Counted from the first letter of the stretch, positions 38,526 through 50,002 are shown. The stretch: 64,000 bases of DNA from Aeromonas sp. RU39B (GCF_900156095.1 NZ_FTMJ01000006.1:143312-207311), one strand, 5' to 3'. A program made the numbers and translations. Notes: generated by a model from the sequence alone, not told the origin.

Positions 38526-39119
38526 TTAGGATTCGAGGCCCAGTGCGCGGCGCACCGGTTTGAAGCTCTGACGATATTCGGGCAGCGGACCGCGCTCGGC
38601 CAATACGGCCAGATGTTCGGCAGTCGGATACCCCTTGTGGCGGGCAAAACCATATTCCGGATGACGCAGGTCCAGCTCACTCATCTCGGCATCACGGGTT
38701 ACTTTGGCCAGAATCGAGGCGGCACTGATGGCGGGCACCAGGCTGTCCCCCTTAACCACGGCGCGCGCCTGCATCGGCAATGCCGGGCAGCGGTTGCCAT
38801 CGATAAAAACCTGCTCGGGCGTGATGGCTAAACCAGCCACAGCGCGCTGCATCGCCAGCATGGTGGCGTGCAGGATATTGAGCTCGTCAATCTCGCGCGG
38901 GGAAGCGCGGCCAATAGCAAACGCCAGCGCCTTGTCGCGAATTTCGTCAAACAGCGCCAGACGTTTTTTCTCGGAGAGCTTCTTGGAGTCATTGAGCCCG
39001 ACAATAGGGCGCGCCGGGTCGAGGATCACCGCAGCGGTCACCACGTCGCCAACCAGCGGGCCACGGCCCACTTCGTCAACGCCGGCAACAATCAGATGGG
39101 TCGGAATATCGATGCTCAT
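38526..39119 (-). CDS. rnhB: Ribonuclease HII
   Basis: A 197-residue type 2 RNase H that removes RNA from RNA-DNA hybrids and misincorporated ribonucleotides. The DEVGRG motif carrying catalytic Asp and Glu is near the N-terminus ([20 protein letters not shown]), [10 protein letters not shown] holds a further Asp, and [17 protein letters not shown] follows. The frame begins at 39134, but the ATG at 39119 (MSIDIPTHL) suits the family better. It sits between lpxB and dnaE as in E. coli. Confidence 0.95.
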   Translation of the reverse strand: MSIDIPTHLIVAGVDEVGRGPLVGDVVTAAVILDPARPIVGLNDSKKLSEKKRLALFDEIRDKALAFAIGRASPREIDELNILHATMLAMQRAVAGLAITPEQVFIDGNRCPALPMQARAVVKGDSLVPAISAASILAKVTRDAEMSELDLRHPEYGFARHKGYPTAEHLAVLAERGPLPEYRQSFKPVRRALGLES

Positions 39120-39159
39120 GCGTATACCTTGCAACAGGGGCCACAGCCGGCCCGCTGTA

Positions 39160-40299
39160 TTATCGGGCGATCAGCGCTGCCACGGCATCGGCAGCCTGCT
39201 GGTCGGCATTGCAACGGATCAGCTGGTGCAGCTCGGTGAAGGTGTTAACCAGGGTGGTGTTGTCATGTTCAAAGAACTTGCTCACCTCGTTCACCAGATT
39301 GTCAGCGGTGCACTCGTGCTGAATCAGTTCGGGCACCAGCATGCGACCGGCCAGCAGGTTTGGCAGGGAGACAAACTCGGTCTTCACCAGCCGCTGGGCC
39401 AGCCAATAGCTGAAGGGTTTGAGCTTGTAGCCCACCACCATGGGTTTTTTCACCAGCATGGCTTCGAGCGCAGCAGTGCCGGAAGCCAGCATGGCCACAT
39501 CGGCGGCAATCAGGGCTTCGCGGCCTTGACCGTCGAGCAGCACCATATCGAGATCGGGCGCGATGCTCTCTTTAATGGCCTGAAACTGCTCGCGGCGCTT
39601 GCCATTGACCAGCGGCACGATAAAGCCCAGGTCGGGATAGCGCACTGTCAGATGCTTGCACGCCTCAAGAAACAGCGGGCTCATAAAGCCCACTTCGGCA
39701 TGACGGCTGCCGGGCAGCACCGCCAGCCAGCGCCGGTTGGCATCAATGCCGAGGGCGCGGCGCACTGCGGCTTGATCAGGCACCAGGGGAATGGCATCGG
39801 CCATGGTGTGACCGACAAAGCGACACGGTGCATCGAAGCGGTCGTAGAACGCTTTCTCAAAAGGCAAAAATGCGAGCACCAGATCGGTGGCAGCTTTGAT
39901 CTTGTGAATGCGGCCCTGCCGCCAGGCCCATACCGAAGGGCTGACATAGTGGACCGTCTTGATACCGGCGCGGCGCAGTTTTAGCTCAACGCCGATATTG
40001 AAATCGGGGGCATCCACACCGACGAAAATATCGGGCGGATTATCGATAAAATGGCGCAGCAGTTGGCGACGAACCGACAGGATACGGGGCAGACGCCCGA
40101 GCACCTCGGAGATCCCCATCACCGCCAGTTCATCCATCTCGAACAGGGCCTTGACCCCAAGCGCCTGCATGCGCGGACCGGCAATGCCTTCGAACTCGGC
40201 ATCCGGGTAACGAACTTGCAGCTCGCGCACCAGACCGGCCGCAAGGATGTCGCCGGAGACCTCTCCGGCGACGATACCGATGCGCAGTGGCTTAGGCAC
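39160..40299 (-). CDS. lpxB: Lipid-A-disaccharide synthase
   Basis: A 379-residue glycosyltransferase joining UDP-2,3-diacylglucosamine and lipid X in lipid A synthesis at the inner membrane. Typical segments are [64 protein letters not shown] and [10 protein letters not shown]. The start is inferred to be GTG 40299, inside the lpxA end (GTGCCTAAG, where TAA is the lpxA stop); the open frame further upstream overlaps lpxA and lacks family similarity. The 8-base overlap implies translational coupling. Confidence 0.94.
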   Translation of the reverse strand: MPKPLRIGIVAGEVSGDILAAGLVRELQVRYPDAEFEGIAGPRMQALGVKALFEMDELAVMGISEVLGRLPRILSVRRQLLRHFIDNPPDIFVGVDAPDFNIGVELKLRRAGIKTVHYVSPSVWAWRQGRIHKIKAATDLVLAFLPFEKAFYDRFDAPCRFVGHTMADAIPLVPDQAAVRRALGIDANRRWLAVLPGSRHAEVGFMSPLFLEACKHLTVRYPDLGFIVPLVNGKRREQFQAIKESIAPDLDMVLLDGQGREALIAADVAMLASGTAALEAMLVKKPMVVGYKLKPFSYWLAQRLVKTEFVSLPNLLAGRMLVPELIQHECTADNLVNEVSKFFEHDNTTLVNTFTELHQLIRCNADQQAADAVAALIAR

Positions 40300-41083
40300 G
40301 GATGATCCCGCGCTCGTTGCTCTTGAGGAAATCCACATAGAGCTGAACGGCCGGCTCGGCTTGGGCCATCTCTTCGAGGGCGGGCAGCACCTCTTCGATG
40401 GTCTTGCCAGAGCGGTAGATCTCTTTATAACCACGCTTGACCGCCAGAATGGCTGCGTCCGAGAAGCCACGACGACGCAGCCCTTCGGAGTTGACGCCAA
40501 ACGGCTTGGCATAGTTGCCGGCTGCCATGACGTAGGGCGGCACGTCTTTGTTGAGGGCGGCGCAGCCACCGACAAAGGCGTGGGAGCCCACACGACCAAA
40601 CTGGTGAATGGCAGAGAGACCGCCGAAAATCACGAAATCACCGATGTGCACATGGCCGGCCAGGGTGGCGTTATTGGCGAAGATGCAGTTATCACCGATG
40701 ATGCAGTCGTGGGCCACGTGAACGTTGACCATCAGCAGGTTGCCACTGCCAATCTTGGTCAGGCTCTGATCTTGCGCAGTACCACGGTGGATGGAGCAGT
40801 TTTCACGGATGACGTTGTTATCGCCAATCTCGAGGAAGGTGCGCTCACCGGCATACTTCTTGTCCTGGCAATCCTCACCGATGGAGGCGTGCTGGAAGAT
40901 CTTGTTGCCGCAGCCAATTTTGGTCGGTCCCTTGATGAGAACATGAGAACCCACCCAGGTGTTGTCACCAATCTCGACCTCTGCACCAATCACGGTGTAA
41001 GGGCCGATTTCGACCCCTTTACCGATCACGGCAGACTCATGGATGATGGCAGTTTCGTGAATGCTGGCAGTCTGATCGATCAC
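40292..41083 (-). CDS. lpxA: UDP-N-acetylglucosamine acyltransferase
   Basis: A 263-residue left-handed beta-helix enzyme that 3-O-acylates UDP-GlcNAc, the first step of lipid A synthesis. Many hexapeptide repeats are visible ([40 protein letters not shown]); the catalytic His lies in NVHVAHDC, and the C-terminal part is helical. The start is GTG 41083 with GAGG 8 bases upstream, 2 bases after the fabZ stop; an upstream frame extension (MRQTRGLN) lies in fabZ. Confidence 0.95.
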   Translation of the reverse strand: MIDQTASIHETAIIHESAVIGKGVEIGPYTVIGAEVEIGDNTWVGSHVLIKGPTKIGCGNKIFQHASIGEDCQDKKYAGERTFLEIGDNNVIRENCSIHRGTAQDQSLTKIGSGNLLMVNVHVAHDCIIGDNCIFANNATLAGHVHIGDFVIFGGLSAIHQFGRVGSHAFVGGCAALNKDVPPYVMAAGNYAKPFGVNSEGLRRRGFSDAAILAVKRGYKEIYRSGKTIEEVLPALEEMAQAEPAVQLYVDFLKSNERGIIRA

Positions 41084-41085
41084 GT

Positions 41086-41547
41086 TTAAACCTCGCGTTT
41101 GGCGCACATCAACTCGGCAGTACAGACCACCTCACCGTCGACGGTGGCGACGCCGGTGAACTTGGCAATACCGCGACGCTCTTTCAAAAACTCCACGTCC
41201 AGCACCAGTCGGTCACCGGGGCCGACGGGGCGCTTGAAGCGGGCGTTATCAATAGAAGCGAAGTAATAGAGTTCATTGGGGGACGGCTTGCCCACCATGG
41301 TGAAGGCCAGGATACCGGTGGCTTGCGCCATGGCTTCCAGAATCAGCACGCCGGGGAAAACCGGCTTGGCCGGGAAGTGGCCCTGGAAAATGGGTTCATT
41401 GAACGAGATGTTCTTGATAGCGCGCAGAGTCTTGCGCTCCTCGGTGATCTCGTAGTCTTCCACCCGATCAACCATCAGGAACGGATAACGGTGCGGCAGC
41501 AGCCCCATGATTTCCTGGATATCCAGGCGCTTAGCTTCTTGTGTCAA
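41086..41547 (-). CDS. fabZ: (3R)-hydroxyacyl-ACP dehydratase FabZ
   Basis: A 153-residue hotdog-fold dehydratase of fatty acid elongation. The catalytic His sits in [14 protein letters not shown] and the catalytic Glu in [15 protein letters not shown]; the [13 protein letters not shown] loop is intact. The start codon appears to be TTG 41547 (giving [10 protein letters not shown]) with a poor ribosome site, 23 bases after lpxD. No better start exists within the conserved region, so low initiation or coupling to lpxD is likely. Position in lpxD-fabZ-lpxA-lpxB is canonical. Confidence 0.95.
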   Translation of the reverse strand: MTQEAKRLDIQEIMGLLPHRYPFLMVDRVEDYEITEERKTLRAIKNISFNEPIFQGHFPAKPVFPGVLILEAMAQATGILAFTMVGKPSPNELYYFASIDNARFKRPVGPGDRLVLDVEFLKERRGIAKFTGVATVDGEVVCTAELMCAKREV

Positions 41548-41570
41548 AGGAGTAACCCTATACCAATCGA

Positions 41571-42596
41571 TTATTGTTCGTCGCTTTCCAGCTTCTTCTC
41601 AAGCTTGGTGAGCCGCTTGTGCATCTCCTCGATGCGCATCACCCGGGCGGCGGTCTTGCGCCACTCTTTATTGGTTTGCAGAGGGATGCCGGAGGAGTAG
41701 ATGCCAGGCTCGGTGATGGGACGCATGACCATGGCCATACCGGTAATGGTGGCCTGATCGCAGATCTCCATGTGCCCGTTGAAAACGGACGCGCCGCCAA
41801 TGATACAGTATTTGCCGACCTTGAGACTACCGGCCATCACTGTGGAACCGGCCACGGCGGTGCCGTAACCGATTTCGACGTTGTGGGCGATCTGGCACTG
41901 GTTATCGATAATGACGTTGTCTGCGATACGGGTATCTTCCAGAGCGCCACGGTCGATGGTGGTGCAGGCACCAATCTCGACCCGGTTACCAATGGTCACG
42001 CCGCCCAGTTGCGGAATCTTGATCCATTCGCCACGCTCGTTGGCGTAGCCAAACCCGTCGGCACCAATCACGGTCCCCGACTGAACCAGACAATCTGTGC
42101 CCATGCTTACGTTGTGATAGAGGGTCACGTTGGCCCACAGGCGGGAGCGATCGCCCAGACGACTGTGTTTACCGACAAAACAACCCGGGCCAATGCGGAC
42201 ATCATTACCCAGCACGACGCCGGATTCGATCACCGCATTGGCGCCGATAGAGACTCTCTCGCCCAACTGAACATCGGCAGCGATCACGGCAGAGGGGTGG
42301 ATATCCTCAGCCGGCTGCGGAGTGGTGTCCAGCAACTGGGCAACGCGGGCGAAACCGACGTAAGGATCCTTGAGCACCAGCGCGTTGCTCGGGCAGTAAG
42401 GCAGCTCAGCCTCGGTGATAAGCACCGCGGCGGCCTTGGTCTGCTCGAGAAAGTGGCGGTACTTCTTGTTGGAGAGGAAGGTGATCTCCCCTTCCCCGGC
42501 CTTTTCCAGTGTCGCGACCTTGCGAATTTCGAGATCCCCGTTTCCGTGGACCTCAGCCCCCAATTTCTGGGCCAGTTGTGCGAGAGTGAATGCCAT
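41571..42596 (-). CDS. lpxD: UDP-3-O-acylglucosamine N-acyltransferase
   Basis: A 341-residue enzyme (E. coli 341) adding the second acyl chain in lipid A synthesis. The N-terminal uridine-binding domain ([20 protein letters not shown]) is followed by a left-handed beta-helix of hexapeptide repeats ([20 protein letters not shown]) with the catalytic His in [12 protein letters not shown], and a C-terminal helix ([20 protein letters not shown]). It follows skp by 13 bases. Confidence 0.97.
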   Translation of the reverse strand: MAFTLAQLAQKLGAEVHGNGDLEIRKVATLEKAGEGEITFLSNKKYRHFLEQTKAAAVLITEAELPYCPSNALVLKDPYVGFARVAQLLDTTPQPAEDIHPSAVIAADVQLGERVSIGANAVIESGVVLGNDVRIGPGCFVGKHSRLGDRSRLWANVTLYHNVSMGTDCLVQSGTVIGADGFGYANERGEWIKIPQLGGVTIGNRVEIGACTTIDRGALEDTRIADNVIIDNQCQIAHNVEIGYGTAVAGSTVMAGSLKVGKYCIIGGASVFNGHMEICDQATITGMAMVMRPITEPGIYSSGIPLQTNKEWRKTAARVMRIEEMHKRLTKLEKKLESDEQ

Positions 42597-42609
42597 TAAT
42601 CAGATGCTC

Positions 42610-43116
42610 TTACTTGCTAGCCTTGGAGATAACCTGGGAAGTGATATCCAGCTTGCTGGAGAAATAGGGCGTCGCGTTGTTTTCCAGAATGATATCGAAA
42701 TCATCGCTTTGGGCGATCTGGTCGATAGCCGCCTTCACGTCACGCAGGATCTTGGCACGCTCTTCACCTTGACGGCGGGCGTTATCTTGCTCGAAAGCCT
42801 GACGCTTCTGGTTGAACTGGATTTGCAGCTGAGCCAGCTTGTCCTGGTTCTGCTTCTTCTGATCCTTGCTCATGAAGGACTCATCCTTCTTGAACTTCTC
42901 GACCAGCTGCTGGCCTTGTTGCTCAAGTTGCTGCAGCTCGCGAACGCGCGGTTCAAATTCGCGCTTGAGCTGGGCAGAGACCTTTTCACGCTGCGGCAGA
43001 CTCTGGAACACCTTCTCCATATCGACCACACCGATCTTGGTGTCAGCCATTGCAGAACCCATGCCGATGGTCATCAGGGCCAGGGTCAAACCAGCAGACT
43101 TCAGTACTTTATTCAC
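42610..43116 (-). CDS. skp: Periplasmic chaperone Skp (OmpH)
   Basis: A 168-residue chaperone with a signal peptide (MNKVLKSAGLTLALMTIGMG, cut after SAMA near residue 25). The mature protein is dominated by long, highly charged coiled-coil helices rich in Gln, Glu and Lys that form the tentacles of the Skp trimer holding unfolded outer-membrane proteins. It is downstream of bamA as in other gammaproteobacteria, and hands substrates to the BAM machine. Confidence 0.95.
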   Translation of the reverse strand: MNKVLKSAGLTLALMTIGMGSAMADTKIGVVDMEKVFQSLPQREKVSAQLKREFEPRVRELQQLEQQGQQLVEKFKKDESFMSKDQKKQNQDKLAQLQIQFNQKRQAFEQDNARRQGEERAKILRDVKAAIDQIAQSDDFDIILENNATPYFSSKLDITSQVISKASK

Positions 43117-43228
43117 ACTAACTCCTCATTCCCTGTGTACAGGGTGACTGACAAACCAACTGTCGTACTTGGCGCAGTGCGCCTTGTTATCGGGGACGGC
43201 ATCCGCCGTCCCCCGGACTCACACTGAT

Positions 43229-45754
43229 TTAGAAGGTGCGGCCGATATTGAAGGAGAAGAACTCGGTTCTGTCCCCGTCATATTTCTTGATGGGCTGGGC
43301 CAGTGAGAAGACCAGCGGCCCCATCGGAGAGAGCCATTGCAGCGAGACACCGGCAGACATGCGGATATTATTCGGACTGGAGTAGTCCTGGCTGGTGTAG
43401 TCACAATTTTCGCTGGTATCGCACTCGTAAGAGCCATTGTCGAAATGGGTATCCCATACGGTACCGGCATCAACAAAGGCGGTAGTGCGGATCTGCGACT
43501 TATAGGTTTCCGAGACAAACGGGGTCGGGAAAACCAGTTCGAATGAGGCGACAGCCAGAGCATTACCACCCACAGCAGTACTGGATCCCTCATACTTACC
43601 GGTCTTGGTGGGATCACACGTGGCTGTGGTGCACTCGTTATAGGTGGCATAGATAGCCTTCGGACCTACCGAGTTGCTCTTAAAGCCACGCAGAGTGTCG
43701 GAGCCACCGGCATAGTAGTGTTCGAAGAACGGCAACACCTGCTTCTCGCCACTGCTGGTAGTGCCATAACCATCACCGTAAGAGACACGGGCCTTACCCA
43801 CAATCACCCAGCTGTGATCAGCATCCAGTGGCAAGTAGTGGGTATCATCAAACGAGAGCTTGTAATACTGCAGCTCCATACCCGGAACAGTGACCTTGGC
43901 ATTGAAACGCTGGCGGTTACCATCAGTTGGGAACATCCCCTTGTTCAGGGTGGAGCGGGTCCAACCGGCGGTCACGTCCACCGTCCAGAAGTCCATGGAG
44001 CTTCCATCACCGGAGTACGCATCCCAAAACTCATCCATCTGCACCGATTGACGGCTGTCGAGGAACTCATCCCAGCAATCAGAGACGCTGTCATCATCCA
44101 CACAATCCTGGAACTGGGAAGTACGGAACGAAGGACGGCTCAAACGCGTATTTTCAATACCCGAGCTGAAATCAAGGCGGTTGTCTTCGTTAACCGGGAA
44201 GCCGCTGGAGAGACGGAAACCCAATGTTTCGTTTTCATAGTCAACGATGTCCGCGTCTGCTGCCTTGTAGTCGGTGTAGTAAAGTCGGCCACCCAGACTG
44301 ACACCGTCTACGGTGAAATACGGGTCGGTATAGCTCAGATCGACACTCTTGGAGTAGTCGTTGGTACTGACGCTGATACCCGCCTTGTTACCCGTACCGA
44401 GGAAGTTATCCTGCTGGATACCGCCCTGCAGACTGAGGCCCGAATCGGTACCGTAGCCCACACCCGCGGTGATCGACCCCGCCGGCTGCTCCTTGACCTT
44501 CACATCCAGATCGACCTGGTCATCGCTGCCCGGCACCCGCTTGGTTTCCACTTCGGCATTTTCGAAGTAGCCCAGACGGTTAAGACGAGTTTTGGACTGC
44601 TCAACGTTATCCGAGGAGAGCGAGGTGCCTTCCATCTGACGCATTTCACGGCGCAGCACTTCGTCCTTGGTCGAGACGTTACCGCTGAAGTTGATGTTAC
44701 GCACATAGACACGCGGACCCGGCTCCACATTGATAATCAGGTCCACTTCCTTGGTCTTGTCGTTGATCTGCGGGAAGGTCACCACCTTGGGATAGGCGTA
44801 GCCATAACGACCGAGGAACTTGGAGAGCACCTCTTCGGTGTGGGTGACTTGGCTGGCAGAGTAAGTGGTGCCCTTTTCAATCGGGATCAGGCCACGCATC
44901 TCGCCACCACGGTCAATCAGGTTGCCCTTGAGCTGGACACCGGAGACCTTGTACTGATCCCCTTCCTTGATATTGAGGGTGATGTAGACACCCTTCTTGT
45001 CCGGGGTCATCGACACCTGGGTCGACTGCTGCTGGAAGCGCACATACCCGCGGTCCATGTAGTAGGAACGCAGGGTTTCAATGTCGCCAGAGAGCTTTTG
45101 CTTTTGATAGCGCTGGTCTGCGGTGAAGTTCCACCACGGCACATCGTCACGCAAGGAGAGTTGTGCCAACAGCTTCTCTTCCGGGAAGACGTGGTTGCCA
45201 ACGATGTTGATCTGCTGGATCTTGGCCGCTTGCCCTTCGGCAAAGGTGAATTTGAGATCGACCCGGTTACGTGGCAGCGGGGTCACAATAGCTTTGACCT
45301 TGGCCGAATATTTACCCACGCCGTAATAGAAATCTTCCAGCCCCTTCTCAAGGGAGGTCAGCATGGTGCGATCGAGCGGTTCGCCAACCCGGATATTGGA
45401 GGACTCGAGCGTCTGCTTGAGCTGCTCTTCCTTGATATCCTTGTTGCCGGAAAATTCGACGCTGGCGATAGTCGGACGCTCTTTGACCTGCACCTGCAAT
45501 ACATTGCCGTCACGATAGACCTGCACATCCTCGAAGTTGCCGGTGGCATAGAGCTTCTTGATTGCCGCTGCCAGCGATTGGGGATCGACCTGATCACCGA
45601 CCCGAATCGGCAGATTCAGCAGGGCCGCGCCCAGAGTCACCCGCTGCAACCCTTCAACCTGAATATCCTGAACAGTGAAGGAGGATGGCGCCGCCTGGAT
45701 GGCCAGCGAGACCCCCAGTAGGCAGCTCAATACCAAAGCATTTTTGACGGCCAT
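43229..45754 (-). CDS. bamA: Outer membrane protein assembly factor BamA
   Basis: An 841-residue Omp85 protein (E. coli 810). The signal peptide [20 protein letters not shown] ends at QA (residue 22); five POTRA domains span about 24-420, starting [20 protein letters not shown], and a 16-strand barrel ends in phenylalanine ([10 protein letters not shown]). The loop-6 motif appears as LRGF ([16 protein letters not shown]). Three close cysteine pairs lie in barrel loops, at residues 551/560, 708/713 and 778/784. The extra length over E. coli is largely in these loops. It lies between rseP and skp, the standard order. Confidence 0.97.
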   Translation of the reverse strand: MAVKNALVLSCLLGVSLAIQAAPSSFTVQDIQVEGLQRVTLGAALLNLPIRVGDQVDPQSLAAAIKKLYATGNFEDVQVYRDGNVLQVQVKERPTIASVEFSGNKDIKEEQLKQTLESSNIRVGEPLDRTMLTSLEKGLEDFYYGVGKYSAKVKAIVTPLPRNRVDLKFTFAEGQAAKIQQINIVGNHVFPEEKLLAQLSLRDDVPWWNFTADQRYQKQKLSGDIETLRSYYMDRGYVRFQQQSTQVSMTPDKKGVYITLNIKEGDQYKVSGVQLKGNLIDRGGEMRGLIPIEKGTTYSASQVTHTEEVLSKFLGRYGYAYPKVVTFPQINDKTKEVDLIINVEPGPRVYVRNINFSGNVSTKDEVLRREMRQMEGTSLSSDNVEQSKTRLNRLGYFENAEVETKRVPGSDDQVDLDVKVKEQPAGSITAGVGYGTDSGLSLQGGIQQDNFLGTGNKAGISVSTNDYSKSVDLSYTDPYFTVDGVSLGGRLYYTDYKAADADIVDYENETLGFRLSSGFPVNEDNRLDFSSGIENTRLSRPSFRTSQFQDCVDDDSVSDCWDEFLDSRQSVQMDEFWDAYSGDGSSMDFWTVDVTAGWTRSTLNKGMFPTDGNRQRFNAKVTVPGMELQYYKLSFDDTHYLPLDADHSWVIVGKARVSYGDGYGTTSSGEKQVLPFFEHYYAGGSDTLRGFKSNSVGPKAIYATYNECTTATCDPTKTGKYEGSSTAVGGNALAVASFELVFPTPFVSETYKSQIRTTAFVDAGTVWDTHFDNGSYECDTSENCDYTSQDYSSPNNIRMSAGVSLQWLSPMGPLVFSLAQPIKKYDGDRTEFFSFNIGRTF

Positions 45755-45787
45755 TTGTTCTTATGTGTCCTTGTTGATACCCATCGC

Positions 45788-47140
45788 TCAAAGACGGGCG
45801 AAGTCGTTAAACAGCGCAATACCCATGAGTAACACCAGAATGGCTGCACCAATCCGAAAACCCACTTCCTGAATCTTCTCCGATACCGGCCGCCCGCGCA
45901 GCGCCTCAATCAGGAAGTAGACCAGGTGGCCACCATCGAGTACCGGCAGGGGAAACAGGTTGATAATCCCCAGGTTGACACTGATGAGAGCCAAGAATCC
46001 AAGAAAATAGACCAATCCATAATCAGCACTGCTGCCGGCCCCTTTGGCAATCGAAATGGGGCCGCTCAAATTGTCGAGCGAAACGATACCACCGATCAAC
46101 TTGCCAATCATGGAGAAGGTGAGACCGATCAGATCCCAGGTCTTCTGCATGCCATGCCACAGCGACTGCAGAGGGCCATACTGTAACAGAATTCGATATT
46201 CATCCGGTAATGGCAGCACACGCGGCGCGACACCGACATAGCCGGTCTCGACACCGTTGACCTTGCGCTGATCCGGCGTCAAGCTCAGGGTGTGCAACTC
46301 ACCACTGCGCCGCACCGTCAAAGAGAGGGTTTGACCCGGCGCACCTTGCACCGCTTTGGCAAACGACTCCCAGCCATCCAGCGTCACGTCATCTACGGCG
46401 ACCAGTTCATCCCCCACCTGTACCCCGGCGCGCTCGGCGGCGCCTTTGGCAACCACCGTTGCCACTTCGGGCAGCACCTTGGCACTGAGGGGCTGAATAC
46501 CCAAACTGGTGATAGGCGACTCTTTGTCCGGATCAAACTGCCAGTTTTCGATGTCCAGCTCGCGGCTGACATCGTACTGGGTATCAGCCTGCTGCAGCTG
46601 CAGCGTCATGCTCGCAGAGCCTAGATGGGCGAGCATGGCATAGGTCACCGCTTCCCAATCCTGGGTCGGCGTATCTTCAATGCCCTTGATCACCATGCCG
46701 GGCTCCAGCTGGGCGGCCGCGGCAATCGAGCCAGGGCGCACCTCGCCCACCACCGGCTTGACGCCGGGGATCCCGATCATAAACATCAGCCAGAAGGCAA
46801 ACAGGGCAAACAGGAAGTTGGCAAACGGACCGGCAGCCACAATGGCCATGCGGGCCCACACCGGCTTGTGATTAAAGGCAAAGGGGGTGTCTTGCGGCGT
46901 CAACGTATCAACCCGGCCATCGAGCATCTTGACGTAACCACCAAGCGGGATCATGGCCAGCACGTATTCAGTGCCATCCTTGCCACGACGACGCCAGATT
47001 GGTCTGCCAAACCCGATAGAGAAGCGCTCAACCCGCACCCCGCAGCGACGCGCCACCCAGAAGTGACCAAACTCGTGTACCGCGACCAGAATCCCGAGCG
47101 CAACAACGAAGGCACCAATATTCCACAAGACTCCGCCCAT
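45788..47140 (-). CDS. rseP: Site-2 zinc metalloprotease RseP
   Basis: A 450-residue inner-membrane protease (E. coli 450) that cleaves RseA to release sigma-E and also clears signal-peptide remnants. The zinc motif HEFGH is in VAVHEFGHFWVARRCGVRVE near the N-terminus; two PDZ domains lie in the periplasmic middle (VGEVRPGSIAAAAQLEPGMV and KGAAERAGVQVGDELVAVDD); the second metal ligand is in LFPLPVLDGGHLVYFLIEAL. The start at ATG 47140 overlaps the dxr stop in TAATG, with GGAGGG upstream. A 5-codon upstream extension is less likely. Confidence 0.96.
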   Translation of the reverse strand: MGGVLWNIGAFVVALGILVAVHEFGHFWVARRCGVRVERFSIGFGRPIWRRRGKDGTEYVLAMIPLGGYVKMLDGRVDTLTPQDTPFAFNHKPVWARMAIVAAGPFANFLFALFAFWLMFMIGIPGVKPVVGEVRPGSIAAAAQLEPGMVIKGIEDTPTQDWEAVTYAMLAHLGSASMTLQLQQADTQYDVSRELDIENWQFDPDKESPITSLGIQPLSAKVLPEVATVVAKGAAERAGVQVGDELVAVDDVTLDGWESFAKAVQGAPGQTLSLTVRRSGELHTLSLTPDQRKVNGVETGYVGVAPRVLPLPDEYRILLQYGPLQSLWHGMQKTWDLIGLTFSMIGKLIGGIVSLDNLSGPISIAKGAGSSADYGLVYFLGFLALISVNLGIINLFPLPVLDGGHLVYFLIEALRGRPVSEKIQEVGFRIGAAILVLLMGIALFNDFARL

Positions 47141-48327
47141 TAGCCCTCCAGCCATGCTTCTACCTGACGACGCACCTCGTTATCGAGCGCCAGCAGCGCC
47201 TCGATGTCACTCACCACCGCGCCGGTAAAGCGGGCACATGCACGCTCTACCACGCCGGCAATCGACATGTATCCCAACCGCCCGGCCAAGAACGCGGCGA
47301 CGGCCACTTCATTGGCCGCATTAAGGGCGGTCGTCGCAGCTTGTCCGGCGGCGCAGGCCTCAATGGCCAACTGCAGACAGGGATAGCGCTGCATGTCGGG
47401 ACGAATGAAACTGAACTCTCCGACACTGAAAAAGTCCAGAGGTTCCACACCTGATGCAATCCGCTGTGGATAGCCCATGGCATGCGCAATCGGTGTACAC
47501 ATGTCAGGTCGCCCGAGTTGGGCCATGACGGAGCCATCTTTGTACTGCACCATGGAGTGAATCACCGACTGGGGATGGATGATCACCTGCAACTGCTCGG
47601 GCGCGGCGTTAAACAACCAACGCGCCTCGATGTACTCCAGCCCCTTATTCATCATGGTGGCCGAATCGACCGAGATTTTCGGCCCCATCGACCAGTTGGG
47701 ATGGGCAATTGCCTCGGCGACCGTCACGTCAGCCAGCGTCGCCACATCACGGTAGCGAAACGGGCCGCCCGAGCCGGTGAGCAAAATCTTGCTGATGCCG
47801 GCGGCCGCCAGATCGCAACATCCCAGTTGGGACTGAATGGGTGCTGGCAGACACTGGAAAATTGCGTTGTGTTCGCTGTCGATCGGCAGCAAGGTGGCGC
47901 CATGCTCACGTACTGCCGCCATAAACAGGGCGCCGGACATCACCAGCGACTCCTTGTTGGCCAGCAGAACCCGCTTGCCGGCGCGCACGGCGGCCAACGT
48001 CGCCGGCAGACCGGCGGCCCCGACGATGGCCGCCATCACGGTATCGGTCTCGGGGTGAGCGGCCACCTCGCACAAACCAGCAGCGCCACTGAGTACACGG
48101 GTGGCGCTGCCGTGGCTATGCAGCCTTGCCGAGAGCGCTTTGGCCGCGGCGGCATCACTCATCACGGCAAACACCGGGGAAAACGCCAGGCAATCGCGCA
48201 ACATGGCCTCGACGCTGCGAGCTGCAGTCAGCGCAAACACGCGCCAGCGATCAGGCTGCTGACGCACCACCTTGAGGGTGCTCTGACCGATGGAGCCGGA
48301 GGCTCCCAGAATCACCAGGTTTTCCAT
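47140..48327 (-). CDS. dxr: 1-deoxy-D-xylulose-5-phosphate reductoisomerase
   Basis: A 395-residue NADPH enzyme of the non-mevalonate isoprenoid pathway. The N-terminal Rossmann motif is [17 protein letters not shown]; the NKESLVMSG and [11 protein letters not shown] segments carry active-site Lys, Asp and Glu, with [20 protein letters not shown] after. It is located between cdsA and rseP here, as in Pseudomonas, whereas in E. coli dxr sits between frr and uppS. Start ATG 48327 lies 10 bases after the cdsA stop. Confidence 0.97.
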   Translation of the reverse strand: MENLVILGASGSIGQSTLKVVRQQPDRWRVFALTAARSVEAMLRDCLAFSPVFAVMSDAAAAKALSARLHSHGSATRVLSGAAGLCEVAAHPETDTVMAAIVGAAGLPATLAAVRAGKRVLLANKESLVMSGALFMAAVREHGATLLPIDSEHNAIFQCLPAPIQSQLGCCDLAAAGISKILLTGSGGPFRYRDVATLADVTVAEAIAHPNWSMGPKISVDSATMMNKGLEYIEARWLFNAAPEQLQVIIHPQSVIHSMVQYKDGSVMAQLGRPDMCTPIAHAMGYPQRIASGVEPLDFFSVGEFSFIRPDMQRYPCLQLAIEACAAGQAATTALNAANEVAVAAFLAGRLGYMSIAGVVERACARFTGAVVSDIEALLALDNEVRRQVEAWLEG

Positions 48328-48337
48328 CCGGGGTCTC

Positions 48338-49186
48338 CTAGACCAGCAACAGGTAGCTGAGCAAAAAGATCGGCAGGGCTGCTGTCAGACTGTCGATACG
48401 GTCAAGAATGCCACCATGACCAGGCAGCAGGGTGCCGGAGTCTTTCAGACCGGCTTCGCGTTTGAACATGCTCTCGCCCAGATCGCCGAGGATGGAGGCG
48501 AGCACGGCGATCAGGGAGCTGACCAGCACCACCAGCGTAGTGTGCGCATCGGCCCCAACAAAATAGGTCACCACACCAGCCAACACGGCAGCAGCCAGCA
48601 GGCCACCTATCATGCCTTCGATGGTTTTGCCGGGACTGACCGCCGGGGCCAGCTTGTGTTTGCCAAACGCCTTACCAAAGAAATAGGCGCCCGAATCGGC
48701 GGCCCACACCAGCGCCATCACAAACAGCAGCAACCAGGCTCCGGTCGAACTGTCGTGCCAGAGATTGACGCTACGCAATGAGAGCAGCGCCCAGTAAAAC
48801 GGCAACAGGGTAGCGACACCAAACAGGGTCTTGAGCCAGACCGAGCTGCGCCACAAGGCGGCACTGGCCGGATAGCGCAGCACCAGCACCAACGCCAGCA
48901 GCCACCAAGAGCCAGAGAGATAGAGCATGGCATTGGGCAAGCCGGCCAAGGTCGGTTGCCACAGCAAGCTAACTGGCTGCCACAGCAGCGTCAGCGTCAG
49001 TAATACACAGAGCACCAGAGCAACAGGACGACGCAAACGCGCGTCAACAAAACTACCCCACTCCAGACTGGCCAGCACAAAGACCCCGGCTGCCAACCAG
49101 ACAAACCAGGTAATAGGCGCCAGAAACAGCGCGGCAAACACCAGTGGAATGAGCAGTACGGCTGTAATAATTCGTTGTTTTAGCAA
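48338..49186 (-). CDS. cdsA: Phosphatidate cytidylyltransferase
   Basis: A polytopic membrane enzyme making CDP-diacylglycerol, the branch point of phospholipid synthesis. The C-terminal signature reads [16 protein letters not shown] and [19 protein letters not shown] with [14 protein letters not shown]. The start is uncertain: TTG 49186 ([12 protein letters not shown]) is preceded by GAGGA and gives 282 residues, near the E. coli 285; a longer frame from 49234 overlaps the end of uppS. I favour the TTG. Substrate is supplied in the inner membrane alongside UppS. Confidence 0.93.
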   Translation of the reverse strand: MLKQRIITAVLLIPLVFAALFLAPITWFVWLAAGVFVLASLEWGSFVDARLRRPVALVLCVLLTLTLLWQPVSLLWQPTLAGLPNAMLYLSGSWWLLALVLVLRYPASAALWRSSVWLKTLFGVATLLPFYWALLSLRSVNLWHDSSTGAWLLLFVMALVWAADSGAYFFGKAFGKHKLAPAVSPGKTIEGMIGGLLAAAVLAGVVTYFVGADAHTTLVVLVSSLIAVLASILGDLGESMFKREAGLKDSGTLLPGHGGILDRIDSLTAALPIFLLSYLLLV

Positions 49187-49211
49187 AAGAGGTCCTCTCT
49201 TAAGGAATCCA

Positions 49212-49988
49212 TTACTCAGACTGCTGCCCGGCAATCAGGGTACGGATTTGTTCACCGGTGCAGCCAAAACGGCGCTCACGGCTGACAAATGAGGCAAGCG
49301 CATCACTAAAGTGCTGCTCGTCAAAATCAGGCCACAGGACGGGGGTGAAATAGAGCTCGGCATAGGCCAGCTGCCAGAGCACAAAATTGCTGATGCGGTG
49401 ATCGCCACCGGTACGGATCAGCAGATCCACCGCAGGCAGGTCCGCCATACAAACAAAATCGGAGAAGGTGGCTTCGCTGATCTGCTCGGGTGCCATCCGT
49501 CCGGCGGCAACCTCCCCGGCAATCTGCTGCGCGGCCCGCACGATATCCCACTGGCCGCCATAGTTGGCCGCGATATTGAGGGTCATGCCGGTGTTGCCTG
49601 CCGTCAGCGCTTCGGCTTTGGCAATCTTCTCCTGCAGACGGTCGCTAAAGCGTGCGATATCACCAATGACCCGCAAGCGGATACCGTTCTGGTGCAATTT
49701 GTCGACTTCACGACCCAGCACCATCATGAACAGCTCCATCAGGGCATTGACCTCCCCTTCCGGGCGGCGCCAGTTTTCACTGGAAAATGCAAACAGAGTC
49801 AACGCCTGCATGCCTGCCCGTGCAGCAAAGGAGACCGCTTCGCGTACTGACTTGACGCCGGCCTTGTGTCCCTGCACCCGGATCTTGCCCCGTTGCTGGG
49901 CCCAACGACCGTTACCGTCCATGATAATGGCCACGTGACGAGGCAGACTCTGGTTGGCGGTCTCACCGACCACAGCCGAAAGCGACAT
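49212..49988 (-). CDS. uppS: Undecaprenyl diphosphate synthase
   Basis: A 258-residue cis-prenyltransferase producing the C55 carrier for peptidoglycan and O-antigen. The catalytic Asp is in [17 protein letters not shown]; further family segments are [37 protein letters not shown] and [18 protein letters not shown] 49988 (MSLSAVVGE) has GGGAG upstream and is preferred over 50003. It lies in the frr-uppS-cdsA-dxr-rseP order. Confidence 0.96.
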   Translation of the reverse strand: MSLSAVVGETANQSLPRHVAIIMDGNGRWAQQRGKIRVQGHKAGVKSVREAVSFAARAGMQALTLFAFSSENWRRPEGEVNALMELFMMVLGREVDKLHQNGIRLRVIGDIARFSDRLQEKIAKAEALTAGNTGMTLNIAANYGGQWDIVRAAQQIAGEVAAGRMAPEQISEATFSDFVCMADLPAVDLLIRTGGDHRISNFVLWQLAYAELYFTPVLWPDFDEQHFSDALASFVSRERRFGCTGEQIRTLIAGQQSE

Positions 49989-50002
49989 GCATATCTCCCA
50001 CA

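Noticed and set aside
43718..45721. A 667-codon open frame on plus, opposite bamA
   Set aside because: It is the complement of bamA, has no ribosome site or family motif, and its composition follows that of the true gene. GC-rich third positions keep the opposite strand free of stops.
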